Positions 1 through 12,700 of a DNA stretch of 64,000 nt are shown piece by piece. The position numbers and the translations under genes are program-made. The stretch covers positions 62,001-126,000 of the forward strand of contig JASANC010002545.1 in the NCBI GenBank assembly GCA_030248135.1, read 5' to 3'. Every line of letters starts with the position of its first letter. Positions within the stretch are counted from its first letter, which is position 1. This DNA is from Theristus sp. LFF4_11. Taxonomy: Eukaryota > Nematoda > Chromadorea > Monhysterida > Xyalidae. A model generated the notes under the pieces. It searched no databases, was not told the DNA's origin, and saw nothing but the letters and a program-made list of their open reading frames with translations.

Positions 1-556
1 GCATGTTCACTTTACAAAAAAGGCTTGGCTTATGTTAGGGTCACCGGGTAAAAGAAGCATTAGCTTTTTAAAACGGGTATTTTTTATGAAAAAACGTTGA
101 TTTTTATATTTTTTATTCAATCTTACTTAACTTACAAAAAGGCTTGACTTAGGTTAGGGTGAACGGGTAAAAATAGCAAAATCATTAACTTCGCATTTTC
201 ACTTTGCAAAAAAGGCTTGGCTTAGGTAAACGGGTAAAAGAAGCATTAGCTTTTTAAATCGGGTAATTGTAAAAAACGTTAATTTTTATGTTTTTTATTC
301 AATCTTACTTTACATACAAAAAGGCTTGACTTAGGTTAGGGTGAACGGGTAAAAAATGGCAGAATCATAAACTTCGCATTTTCACTTTACAAAAAAGGCT
401 TGGCTTAGGTAAACGGGTAAAAAAGCATTAGCTTTTTAAAACGGGTAAATTAAAAAACGTTAGTTTTTATATTTTTTTATTCAATTTTACTTCACTTACA
501 AAAAGGCTTGCCTTCGGTTAGGGTGAATGGGTAAAAATAGCAAAATCATAAACTTC
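1..556. repeat. Tandem repeat, about 185-bp unit, three copies, truncated at the left edge
   Basis: Units start at 1, 193 and 376 with GCATNTTCACTTT, and a fourth begins at about 557 before degenerating. Each unit contains two related halves, AAAAAGGCTTGRCTTAGG followed by an ACGGGTAAAA block, so the basic repeat may be near 90 bp. A last isolated half, AAAAAGGCTTGGCATTGATT, lies at about 694. Confidence 0.85.
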
Positions 557-1157
557 GCATTTTTTATTTATTTAAATACATTAAAAAATATTGTATTGTA
601 GGCGACTTCACGGTAGCACAAGGTAAATTTTCTTCAGGGTTATTATTCAGTAAACGTTACTGTTTTTTCTTTCTGAGTCAATGCCACTTCACCAAAAAGG
701 CTTGGCATTGATTAAGCCACATACGCTCGGGTCAATAGGCTAGTCATAATAGATGTGAGCAACATCAACAAATATTAATTAACAATGCAGGTGGCAAATT
801 TCATTTATGTTTTTCTGTTAGTTTGTTGACCTCGTTAAAATGAAAAAAAGCAGCAGAGATAGAAACAGTATGCTTTGAAAAATTTTTTGCCATGCATGCT
901 CTTGCTCATCTTTCTCATTTCGTGTGGTATCAAACACTCACCACACCTCACCACAAGGTGGGCAAAACCAGTGGTTCATGATGGCCAGATTCACAGACCT
1001 CTTTTTGGTGTTAGAATTCATCGTTGGAGCAAGCTCATTGCTTATTCGTTTGCTAGTTTTTGTCGTTTGTTTTTATTTCACCTTCGACGAATGAGATACA
1101 CGCTTGTTGGGACCAGTTTACCGGCTGAAGCTTCACGCAATTCTGCAACAGGTGTGT

Positions 1158-1195
1158 AATGTGTGTGCGTGTGTGTGTTTGTGTGTCTGTGTGTT
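1158..1195. repeat. (GT)n microsatellite
   Basis: Imperfect GTGTGT run. It creates a spurious Cys/Val-rich open frame. Confidence 0.85.
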
Positions 1196-4100
1196 AGCTG
1201 GCAACTGGCAATGGTCAACACCAGCTCATATTTTAAAATAGCGCAACGCGTTCTGTTGTGTTCAGAGTTGGTGGCATGGAATATTTATGTTTTATTCCGG
1301 GTAAATGAAAACTGCATTTTTTTCAGATTCACAACAGTCAACAATTTATTGGCTGACGGAATCAAGAAATTCTGAGTCTTGTAACTACGAAATGCACTGA
1401 ACTGAAGGCTTACTGAAACTTTGATACTTTAAAAAAAGATGTTCAAACGATCTAACCTCATTAAAGTTTACCCGAATAAACCTGTCATTTTTTCAGAAAG
1501 AAACGAGCGCCAATTTGAATAAAAAAATACCTCAAATTCGTTCCGTTCTTCTTTCACTCATATTTACTCTGAGAAAAAGTGACAGGCTTAAACGGATAAG
1601 CTCTACTTTTTTTGTATTTGAGTGCGGTAAAATCTTTGCAGTCAACCTCTCAAACGTTTGCATTTATTTGCTGAAACTGCGTTATTCTTCTTTGCACGTT
1701 GTTTCATTTCAGCGTCATCTATGGGCAAAGTTTCATTACTCTTTGACCAAGGTGTGGGCATGCGCACATGTGCGAAGAAATGCACGTACATTGTATTCAC
1801 TCATGGAAAAAACACGGTGTATGGTGACTGTTTGTGCAATTTTCTCTTTAATTCTGACACTGTCAGCAGCAAGCTTCCCCTTTGTGAGTCGAGTCGCTGA
1901 CCCGCAACATGACAATATATATAAGTATTCAGTTTTGTCGTGTCCAATAAATTCAAAGGCCAAGCAGTGTTGTGCAGCTTTCAAGCATGCTGTCGGGGAG
2001 ACACAAGTTAACAGTTGAATGTGGCCTTATCAAAGAGCGCCACTGTGTCAACAGGTGTGCCCATTTGGCGTGCATCCGCCTCATTACACGCGCCATAGTA
2101 GTGCACGTGGCTGCCGGCTACATGCTGGCTCGCCATGCTTACCACCGTGGTAATGGCCATGTAGTCGGCTGTCGTCGCGTCTGCAGCCGCCAGCCGTGCG
2201 CTTCCAAGAAAGCACAGCATTTCACGTTGCGATACATGTTACATCAATGTGTACGTCTGTTATCTTAGTGCACGGCTTATATAACGTACGCTCGCTCTTG
2301 TGTTCCACCATTCAGACACAAGTCCACCGTTGGATCTATTGTTTGCGTGGCGGCAGAATTGATGATACAAACTGGCCAACTTGTGTCCGTTCACCAGGCG
2401 CCTGGCGTCATCATTTCTGCATCCATGTCATGCGCTTTTCACCGACGTGTGATACCGGAGCGCTATTTTCATTATATTTGCACATTTTGGCCCGTCATCG
2501 CTGCGTTGTGTATGTGCGTGCGTGCATGTTTGTTTCTCTCATTGAGAGCTGTCATTGCTTGCAGACATTGGCGATACATTACTTTGCATCTATTTTGGCG
2601 CGATACTCCCATTTCCATATCCGTAACTGACCGTATGTTCCATTCGAATCTGCACACACACAGTTTGGGGAAAATCAGGAGGAAATGAAACTGTATATGT
2701 TGTCTTTCACTTGTTGGTGTGTCAGTTTCAATGCTTTAATTTCAAGCGACGGTCCGGCCCATAGAATGGTTGTTTGCGGTATCAAGACTGAACGGTTCTT
2801 TTTTCCATTGAGATCAATTTTATTTTTGTTTTTTTTTAATTTTGTGTGTTATTTTTTGTGTGCGCCGGTAATGAGTAGGTTGACTAATACTAGACCAAGT
2901 CTGCAATGAACACATGGAAATATCAGACCTCGTTATGCTTAGCCTTCATGTTCGGTTTAATGAGGATTCGTTGCGTTCTAAAAATTAAAAAGTAAGATGC
3001 CAGCTTGACCTGTTTGGGAAAATTCACAATAATATATTTCCCGTGCAATTTTGCAGATTGCACCGCACATTGGAGTGATGTGTTTGCTGCCACACTGCTC
3101 GAAGCGTTGAGCCAAAAACAGAATTATCAAATTAGTGAAGAAGCCGACCTGTGCATTTCACCTCGCCTGGTTACCGAATGGAGAAGCAAAGGACTATAGA
3201 AATACAATTCGTGAATAATTCAAATAAAAATACCGTTTCGATTCCAGCCACTGTGCAAATATAGCCACAAATATACGATAATATCGGTAGATGTGCCGCT
3301 TTTCGCGGGCGAAAAATTGTACAATTGCTTCATTTTGCGAGGGCGCAAGAATGGGCGCCAATCACTACTGAGTTTTATCGCTAATTGTTTTTCGAATATA
3401 ATCGTTAATCAACCGTGGACTGCATATCAGATTTCATTCGCTTCATTTCACGCAGCGCCGACTCTGCTTTCAGTGCATCGGTGTCAACGGCTTAACTGTG
3501 ACATGTCTCTTGTCGCGCTTTCCAGTATACTGTAGCAAATTTTCATTCTGGAACGGTTTATAACAGTTCGAAGGATTCTAGTTTTCCGCGACAATTCAAT
3601 AAACCCACCTGATAAAATTTTCTGTCGTATGATGTTACCACTGTCCCGCATGTAGTACCGTTTATTCGCTTTGTTAATAACGATAAAAGACGATTTCAAC
3701 TTCATTTTTTTGTCAATATCTTCTTAATCTGCCTGACGTCAAACTGTCGGTCGTCAAAATACTGGCTGTGGCGACGAAACGCACTTATATGGACGCACTT
3801 GAGGTATGCAGGGGCAACCATTAAAACCATTTGCACGTCTTCATGTCCATGATCACTATGTGACCGTCCGTTAGTTGCAGCTTTAGTTGTTTGATTTTTT
3901 AGTCTTGTAATAAACGCAGTTGAAAAAGCTGTTGGAATGTCTCGCTATGCGCTCAGACGAGGCGAAACAATGGCAACTGTGCAGAATAAATTCCAGAATG
4001 TTGTGATGGAATTAACGAAATGTAAATCATCGAGCGCTAAGTCTTCTCGAATTTTGCGCTACTTTTGCGACAACCTGCATAAACTATGTGTCTGTGTGTT

Positions 4101-4440
4101 TGTTTTGTTTTAAAAATCACTGCCAGCGGTGTATGTAATGAGGCAGCACGAATGACCGGACTGTCGTACTGTTTGTTTTGTTTCTGCGCGCTTTCTTCTC
4201 GGTTTTCTCGTTTCGAGTGCACTAATTCTAGAGTATGCACTTCGTGGCATGGGTCTTCCCGTCGCATCCACTTCTATTCAGACCTTTACTTTTATTCGGC
4301 TGGTGTGGTTTTCAAACTGACTTTGTGAAAACGCAGCTATACGTTTGGTTGTGGCGAGGTTCACGTGAGAGATCGTTTACATTGCAAATACCGAATAAAT
4401 AATGATGTCTAACCGAGGGTGGTGTGATGACTTTAGAGCG

Positions 4441-4555
4441 TATAAAATGTCTGTGATCGTTTCGGCACTTGGTTGCTCCAGTTTACGTGCAGTCACGGCT
4501 AGCAAACAACTTTCTGTTGCTGTGTTGAAGATGTAGCACTGTTCTCTCTCACCAG
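4441..4555 (+). promoter_or_regulatory. Candidate TATA/initiator promoter and untranslated first exon
   Basis: TATAAAA at 4441-4447 is followed about 30 bases later by a TCCAGTTT initiator-like site near 4477. The short stretch after it ends at CAG before GTTTGT (4556), a good donor. A TTTTGACTTTACAG acceptor at about 6680 precedes the first PTB coding exon, so this could be its promoter and 5' UTR exon. There is no direct evidence of transcription. Confidence 0.25.
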
Positions 4556-4987
4556 GTTTGTCGGGTCTAAATCCATATTTGATTCATAGAACGGTATGTT
4601 CAGATTGCTTCGCAAACCCTGTTTGAATCGAAAAAGCAAATAAATGGGTTGGTGGATTCGTTTCCATTTGTACGTTGTTTATTGATAAAAAGCTCAATCA
4701 GAAAAATGAAGCATGATGTGTCTTTAGTACGTGAACGTGTCTGGTTAATTTTGTTCAGTGAAAAATCATCATTGGTTGATGAACTTATGTGCGCAGATTT
4801 GTAGCTTTCAATATGAAAAACTGAATTAATTTATCAGAAGTTTTAGTTTAGCTGTGTCTTTGTGACTGATTGTTAGATGTAATTTTCAACTTGTTACTGT
4901 TAGTCTGTTGGTTTATTGAACATTTTTTATTGTGATTCTATTGCGCATTGGACTGGTGCGGTGCAGGTAGCCGGTTAGTTAATAGTA

Positions 4988-5011
4988 GTTATTAGTTAGT
5001 TAGTTAGTTAG
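4988..5011. repeat. (TTAG)n microsatellite
   Basis: About six TTAG units in TATTAGTTAGTTAGTTAGTT. Too short to be called telomeric. Confidence 0.8.
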
Positions 5012-6784
5012 TTCGTTTTAGTTAACTGCTAAAAACATATTTTACACTGACCAAAAACTCCGACCCCGCAGCTCGGCACCCTTCGCGGCGCAAGCCCCAA
5101 AAGTGTTGTGTCGCGCCTGGAAAATACATTGTCCTTTAACATTCTTCGCTCCGCGAAGATCTTTAGTTTGTTGTATTTTCTTTGAATTTAAGGATCAAAG
5201 CTGAGCGCTGAACAAACGATGTAACGATTTGAAGAAATGTTCTTCCCGAAAAGTTGCTGTCATTTCACGCGTTTTTAGTGGTTTGTTTAGTTTTACCTTT
5301 GAAGGTAAATTTCTTGATTATAAAAATAGTCGCGCAACCCATCGGCTGAGACCAACAAAAAATCCAGCGTGCACACCCGTGACTGTAAGGACTCCCTGTA
5401 TCTCATCCACTGTCTTTATCAATCGTCTACCTCTGTCTCAGATTTCATCAATTTTACAATCACCTTCTGTCACGGTGTTTACATACGTAGTCACTGACAT
5501 GGTCTCGGATATGATGTTTTTGGTTGATGACAAACGACTAATTGTTTGGGCCACTGTAAATCGTTTGCTTGCAATCAATATTCCATTCATAAATAAACAA
5601 TAACGGTTGCTGCACGTGTCTGATATGCGACTGTGAACGCAGTTGTGTAAATATGTCATGTAGAAAACAGCATGTTACTGTCACACGCGCCGACACCTGA
5701 CGGTTCTGTGTAACAGCCGGGGCTCTCAATCCTGTTTATGATGAGAAACAGCATTGTTTCAAATGACCTTTCACATTTGAAATCAACAATCTCATATTCG
5801 GTTGCTTGTTTTTATGTGGAACGGTCTCGGTGCAGCTGAAAACTCTTCTGAAATAATCAGTTGAACTATGTTACTTCCCTAACGTTCACAATTCTATTGC
5901 ACATGCTAGTGCCGATAGCTGGTTCATTTTTATTTAACGTACAACGGACTCCAGTTATCCGATTGTTTTTATGCCAATGTATGTAGACGCATGTATGTTT
6001 TTGGTTTGCAACAGTTCTGCTATGCTTGTTTTCTCATTGGAACTGTGATGCGCTTCTGTCGAGCAACTGATTGAATAAAAAACTTAGTTGTCCGATTTCA
6101 ACGCAGCTGCAGCCCCAAATCATTTTTTCTCGGTATCCCTAGTTATTTACAGGCGTTTACATTCGGCGTCACGTAACAATATTGAATAGAATTTTGTATA
6201 CTTTAATGCCATTTTACATCGTTGTTTGAATGACTAATCATAACCACTGTAGATTTGTAAATTCGCCGCTCAGAGATGACAATAATGGTTGCTGTTGTTC
6301 GGTTATTGTTTTCCCGAGGCTTCAAACGTGAAGTTTTGTAACTTTTTAAGTACATGTGCACCATGTGCATATTACAAATCAGATTCGCAATAGTTGTTGC
6401 ACAGAGCGTAGCAAGAAAGTCAACAATTGTAATGAACTATGTCGTATATGGTATTAGGTTTATCGTTCAATTCATTCGAATAAATTGTTAGAGAATTAAC
6501 ATTTTTGGTCGTAGTTTTGCTCGTCATTCGATTGTGACATCATTGAGACGTTAAAATAATTTGACGTGCTTTGTGAACATTGTCGTCGGTATTTTTTTAA
6601 CAAATTATTGGATTTTGTTTCAGTTTTAGTTTTAGCATTTTTGTTCGCTTTCATGTAAATAGTTCTTTTGACTTTACAGAGAATTCCTTAAAAAGTAAAG
6701 CATTGCAATTAAAAATCGAATGCCGGATTCCAATTGAAAGTGGGCGGTGCTGATTTTAAGAGGACGCAGTGCGAGTGCTTTCTG

Positions 6785-9700
6785 ATGATGGCAAACACGT
6801 CACCTCAGCAACAGTCACTGTCTAGCAGCGTTCAACTACAGACCGTCCTTTATACACTGGCCAATCGGCTGAAGGTACATGAGTTCTTAAAACAATCCCA
6901 AAATGCTCTCAAATTATTGATTTGCTTATCAGTTTTGTTCTGTTTTTCATTGTAATAATGTGACTGCTTTTTAGTGAAAAAACTGCCATTAAAATCGAAA
7001 AAGATTTGGATTAGGTTTCGTGTGTGGATTTTTGGGCTTTGCCCTTGGTGCTGTTGAGGTTATACGCGCAGGAGCGCCAGTCGATGGCTGATAATATTTC
7101 TTAATGTGTTTTGCGAGAAATGCGTTTGTTCCGTGGTTCATTGCAGTGCATGTTTCGGTTGGAAGTGTTTGGTGAGCTGCTTGATGTCGACTGTGTAATG
7201 TGTTGCGTATTTTAGTTGGATTGCGGAAGCGTCCTGTATGGAGTGCATGGCAGCATCCAAAATGGATAATATAACATGCGCATCGGATGCATTAAGTAAT
7301 GATTTTGTTGGCTCGTTTAAATTGAAACCCCATTTTATGCTGTTACTACTATTGCAGGCGCTGTGGTTTTTCTGCTGTTCTACTGTTTCTTCATACCAGA
7401 ACCAACATTAAAAAATCAGTGCTGTAAAAAGTTTAATTCAAATTTTTAGAAGAAATGTATTTTTAAATTTGTTCAAACCGAACTGTAGATTTTCTGTAAC
7501 CAATAGGAAAACTGCAAAAAATCTGTGAAAAACAATTGTTTGAAGGAACAAATAAACATGCTGCGGGCGACATTGCAAGTTACATCCTGCGTGTTTCTTA
7601 AATCATGATGCGTTTTTGCATTCGGTTTACTCACCTGTTTGCGTAACCATAGTTGGTGTTGTTTGATGGTCTTTTATTGTTTGTTCTTTCGTTGTCTTGT
7701 TCGTGCCGTTTGTGCCGTTTGTATGTTCAGTCAGTACACATTGCGTCTGTGTTTTCGTTAAAAATTAGAAAAAATATCCAAAACGGACAGAACTATTGTG
7801 ACATGAAACTAAAATGTTTGCTTACTCTTTCCTTTGGTACATTTGTATGTCATGCATGTGCGTGACTTTCATTTGCCTCTCGTTTTTCGGGTTTTTCGTC
7901 CATTTATGTTTTGTGGTTTCGGTTGCAGGAGGCAAACGGTGATTGGTCTTCAGTTTCTTAAATTTGAATGTAGATCTTAGCTTATTTCATCGACAGTGAG
8001 CGAATGGTCTTGACCTATGCAAATAGTGCTGTCTCACAGCTTTGCAGTTGTAATTTTGTTCAGTTACAAAATAGATATGGAATCTGTGTGGCGCGTCCTG
8101 AGTGAGCAATATTTTGTGATGTGATTGCATTTTATATGCATCAAGTATTTAGATGCGAGGCACAATGTGGATTGGTCGTTAGGTGTCAACAAAGATTCCG
8201 GTGCAAAGTTGTGTTGTGTGGACTTGCTGCAACGGTTCTTGCTGTTACACAGATTGACTGTCTCAAAGGATATGTGATTTTCACACTTCTGTAGAATACA
8301 GTGAAGCGGCCAGAGTAAATATTGTTATAAAGTTTACAATTGTCTGTCGCTGTAGCTTGGTACAAAATGTTTCTTTGCGGTTTTGGTGGAGTGCTTGCCC
8401 TAACGCACCGTGCAACTTTGTTCGCGAATTGCGTTGAGGTCTTTTTCAACGTCTTTGTTTCGTCTGTAAATTTTTTCAACGCCTTTGAATTTTCTGTGTG
8501 TTAGTTACTTCTTTAAAAACACCCTTCAGTCACCAGCCACGCCGGTACAGCTTTTCTTCTTAAGCATAATTGCTTTGTGAAAAACTAATTAAATTCGTAA
8601 AAACTAAAAAATTGTGTTGAATATTGTCAATTTTTTCCACGAAAATCATGGACGACGACTATGGTTTGGTTAGTAAGGTTTGGATCACCTTAAGGGACAT
8701 TATTTGATTAGTGAAACGAGTTCACATGAGATATTTAATTACTTTCGCTAAAATTACGTATGAAATAACGTGCGTAACTAAAATCCCTTTGTTTGTACAG
8801 TTTAGGTAACCATTAAAACGGCAGTAGTCAATTGTTTTGCTAAGAGCATTGCATGAATTGCTGGATTGGTTAGAAAATTGTGACTGCAGCAACGCTCGAG
8901 CTGTACAGCAATTTCGCCATGGTCTGTCTGTTTCTTGATTTGCCCTTACTTGTCACCGATGAAAAGCTGCGCTGCTAGTAAGTATATGTGTCAGTGTTTT
9001 TGCTAGCAGGGCAACGGTATCTGCCATTTATACATCGATTTTGGTTAAAGTCAATTAGAATTGATACATGTGAATAAGATTGTGTCGAGACCTTCGTTGG
9101 TAGATACGGTAATGCATTGGCCTAAAATTAACACATTGTGTTAAATGCATTTGAAAGCAAAAGCTTCATGTTTATATGCCGGTATGTCGCGAAGTATTGA
9201 TGGGTAATGTATGTTGCGTCTTCACGGTGTGTCTCGGATGCATAATTTTGCAGCTTCTCAAACATGACTGAGCATGTGTGTCGAGCGATTCATCGGATAT
9301 CTAATAAAAGGGGTATTGCTTCTACCGCTGGAATGCTTGTGTAAGCTTGATTAGTAAATTTGTATGTTTGCACGCTGGACCCACCAATCGGACTGCTTCA
9401 GAAATGTATCTCACGGCCTTTTATGTCAGTCTTATTTTTGAACTATTGACTTGTAAATTATCTTGAATTAGTGAATTGAATTTACATGTTTGCAGCTGAA
9501 ATAAACACTGATGCTCATACTGAAATGTTGTTGTTGTTGTAAGAAACACGCTGTTTTTGTAATTTTGTGCGCTGAAAGTACAATGGTTTTTGTTTACTGT
9601 TGATAACGAACAATTGAGCAGCAGTGTGAGGAGCTAGGAAAGTCTTGTCTTCCAGAAGTAATTCCAAAGTTCACAGCACATGTATATTTGCCTTTTTATC

Positions 9701-12700
9701 ATGATTGGCTTTGGCTGTTGAAGTCAAATGAGCGTTAATGAGTGCAAATTGAACGTATTCGTACATGTAGATTGGGCATGTGCAATGTGCTTGTGCAAGA
9801 TACAGTGGAGCGTCAGATGGATAAAATTCTTGTTCAGCAGTCGCTTTCGGTCGTCACCACAATTCTTAGTATCTAACCTGCCAGTCTTTGATGGATTAAA
9901 TTTTAGCAAATTAGTCAGAAACTTCTTTAATCAAATTTTTCAGTGGTTTAGAAAATGATGTTTTTAGTGGTTTGAAGGTGTAGAATGCAGTAACAGGTAC
10001 GCTTCTTCATCAACTATGCAAATTTGCTTGAGATTTTCGAACGGAAGCTTCTGCGCCCTATTGTTGTGGTACATCCAATCAGCGTGCTTTAGTTGAACGC
10101 AACTAATCAGTAGATTGTTAGTTGAATGCGAAGTTGTGTTGGATAGCATCAGGAAGAAAATCGTAAATGTTTATCTCTTGACTAATTGCGCTCTCTTGTC
10201 TGTCTGTTCTGGTGGATCATCGGTTTGGGTGGTTGGTTTTTCTTGCTCAACGAAGCTAATTTTCTTTGGTTAACGACCAAACTAGTTTTTACTCTAATGT
10301 ACAAGCAGAAAGACGGTAATACTTCGGCATAAACCGATTGTTTCGTGACCACATTGATTCTCATCATCACAGATATCAGAAAACCGATATTTTGAACTTT
10401 TTAGGCAAGGTATAAAAGTATATTATTCCTTATTCTGTGCTATAAATGTAAATTGACGCAGTTGGTTTGAATATAGTCAACAAGAAAATCAACTGCAAAG
10501 AATGATCATGATGGTGAGTGAAAAAATTTAGTTTTATGAGTTGTTCAGTTTAAATCGGTTTCATGTCCACCATGAGAGCCAGATAACTTCAGTATGAGGA
10601 TGTAACTAACACCATACATGGCGTGGACTAACCATACCGCGCCAATGCCATCCATTCGGTGATTGAATTTGCTCAGCAGTGTTATTTATTGTTTTGCTTT
10701 CAGTTATACTTGCGAAGCAACTCAACACCCATGTTTTATACATTCATTCATTTGTTCGGTCGTTCATTTCATTGTGTTGGTACCAAGGAACCGCGCGTTG
10801 TTTGAAAGCTGCGCCTTGTGGTTTTCACGGTTGCACGGGTTACTTGTTGATGGGACAGTGATGGGGCACTGGTTTGGTGGGTTATGTTGGTGAATGGTGG
10901 TTTGTTGAATGGTGCATACTGATAGTGTGGATGATGATCTGATAAAATGGTCAAGTTTGCCATCGATTAAACGCTACAATGACGTTATCGAAGTATTTAA
11001 GTAAAATCTGGCGTGCTGAAACAACAGCAACTCATGTCGATTTTTTTCTAGTCTGCTAGCTGTTTGTCAAAATTGCCAGTTGTCAAAATTCTCTAGTGTT
11101 GATGTTCGCACGATGTTACCATCGGTATCATTGCTAATACCATGCCCATCGCAGTGGCGATGCACCCTGGTCTGGTGCACAGTTGTTTTTAATTAGCGGC
11201 ACACGGATCGACAAAGCCTCGCTTGCATATAAACCAGAGAATGAAATTTTATACGTTTTTACGGATCTTTGCAGCGAATGCGTGTGCCGCATGTGCCATG
11301 TGCAGCTGCTGTGTGAGTATGTGTGTGTGTGTCTACAATGGGGTTTGTGTCTCTGACAGCATGTAATGGCGGTGTGGTTTCTGTTGTCGTCTTGTAAATC
11401 TTTAACTTTACTCAACTTCATTTTGTCTTTGGTTCGTCCTTTAATTCATAGAATTCTAAGAAATATTGCGGGACAACTCAGGGTTGAGACATGCTTCTCT
11501 GTCACTTTCTTGTTGAAGTAGAATACATATTGTTGTTACTACCACCTACTTTCACATATATGTTGTATTTTACCACATTGATTTGCATAAAATGTACATA
11601 CCGTATTACCTCTAATAAACCCCCATGGGGATTTATTTCTTCAGCGACTTTTGGGGGTGGGGTTTATTTTTTGGGGGGGAGGTTTATTTTGGGGGGTTAT
11701 TTACAAACAAATTCTAGGGGTGGGGGTTTGTTGAAAAATGGCAAAAATACCTTGCATGGCAGGCAAGAAAGTCGCAGAAACTTTTACTTTTCACAGAGAT
11801 TTCCTTTTGTAACAGCCTTTTGTAATGAAATTACCACTAACTCATCCCTTTGGGGCCTTTGGTAGCACAATTTCACCAATGTCACTGCATTCAGCCACTG
11901 AATTCGCTAGGCATGTGTTTCAAACAGGTTTCTAATAAACCCCCATGGGGGTTTATTTGGGGGGGGATTATTTGGAAACTTGTCGAGGGGGTGGGGGTTT
12001 ATTTTGGGGGGGGGTTAATTTGGGGGGGGTTAATAGAGGTAATACGGTATTTGATGGGGTTGAGCTTTGCGATCTGTCGGATCTTATTTGGATTTTATTT
12101 GGGCTGCTTGCTTTTGTAGTTTAAGGTAATCACAGAGATTTGGAGTTGGTAAAAACCGGTTTTTATATGGCCAGGAAAAAACTGGTTTTATGTCCGTTTT
12201 AAAACCGTTTTATTTCACAATTTTCACCAGCCCCCAAAAGTGTCCAAAGGTTGGCTCCCTCCAATTAAAAATCCAAAATACAGTCGAAATTAGCATCTGA
12301 AGCTTCAAGAAAAATAAAGTTTCACACAGCTCTTTTCAGTTTTGCTACGTATAATTTTGCGATATTATCCACTTAATAAATTTGAAGTACCGAGTCTTCA
12401 AAAAAGATTTAAGGTAAAAACTGGTTTTTTATTTACACAAGAAAAAAAACTGGAAATAAAGCTCGTTTTTTCAAAAAAAAAGGTTTTATTTTCTATGCCA
12501 ACCCTACACAGTGTTATTAAAACAATATTTGATACTACAGACTGCGACTTGTATAATGCGTGAATAGTAACGACGTAAGTTGATGAGATGAGTTAATTAT
12601 TTTGAATTAAATGAAACTGTAAGGGCGATAGCTGGTTATTAGCTGTTCTCAGACGATCGGAAATCCGCTACATTAGTTGCACCAGTTTCTTGTACTGTAG

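Larger units (their letters stand above)
557..6784. other. No recognisable gene; upstream region of the PTB gene
   Basis: ORFs here are short and AT-rich and show no domain or gene-like codon usage. It holds a (GT)n tract at about 1158-1195, a (TTAG)n tract at about 4988-5011, an isolated AAAGTGACAGGCTTAAACGG terminus (about 1576) of the 200-bp palindrome family, and the candidate promoter at 4441. An ATG at 6720 opens a five-codon uORF before the PTB start. Confidence 0.6.

Noticed and set aside
1..556. Telomere or CRISPR-like array
   Set aside because: The unit is about 185 bp, not a short telomeric motif, and there is no repeat-spacer structure; this is eukaryotic tandem repeat DNA.
1515..2688. 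Overlapping ORFs of 80-167 aa in the left region
   Set aside because: They overlap on both strands, are low-complexity or Cys/His-rich without a family pattern, and lack coding-like codon bias.
4988..5011. TTAG repeats as an interstitial telomere
   Set aside because: Only about six units of a 4-bp motif that is not an animal telomere repeat.
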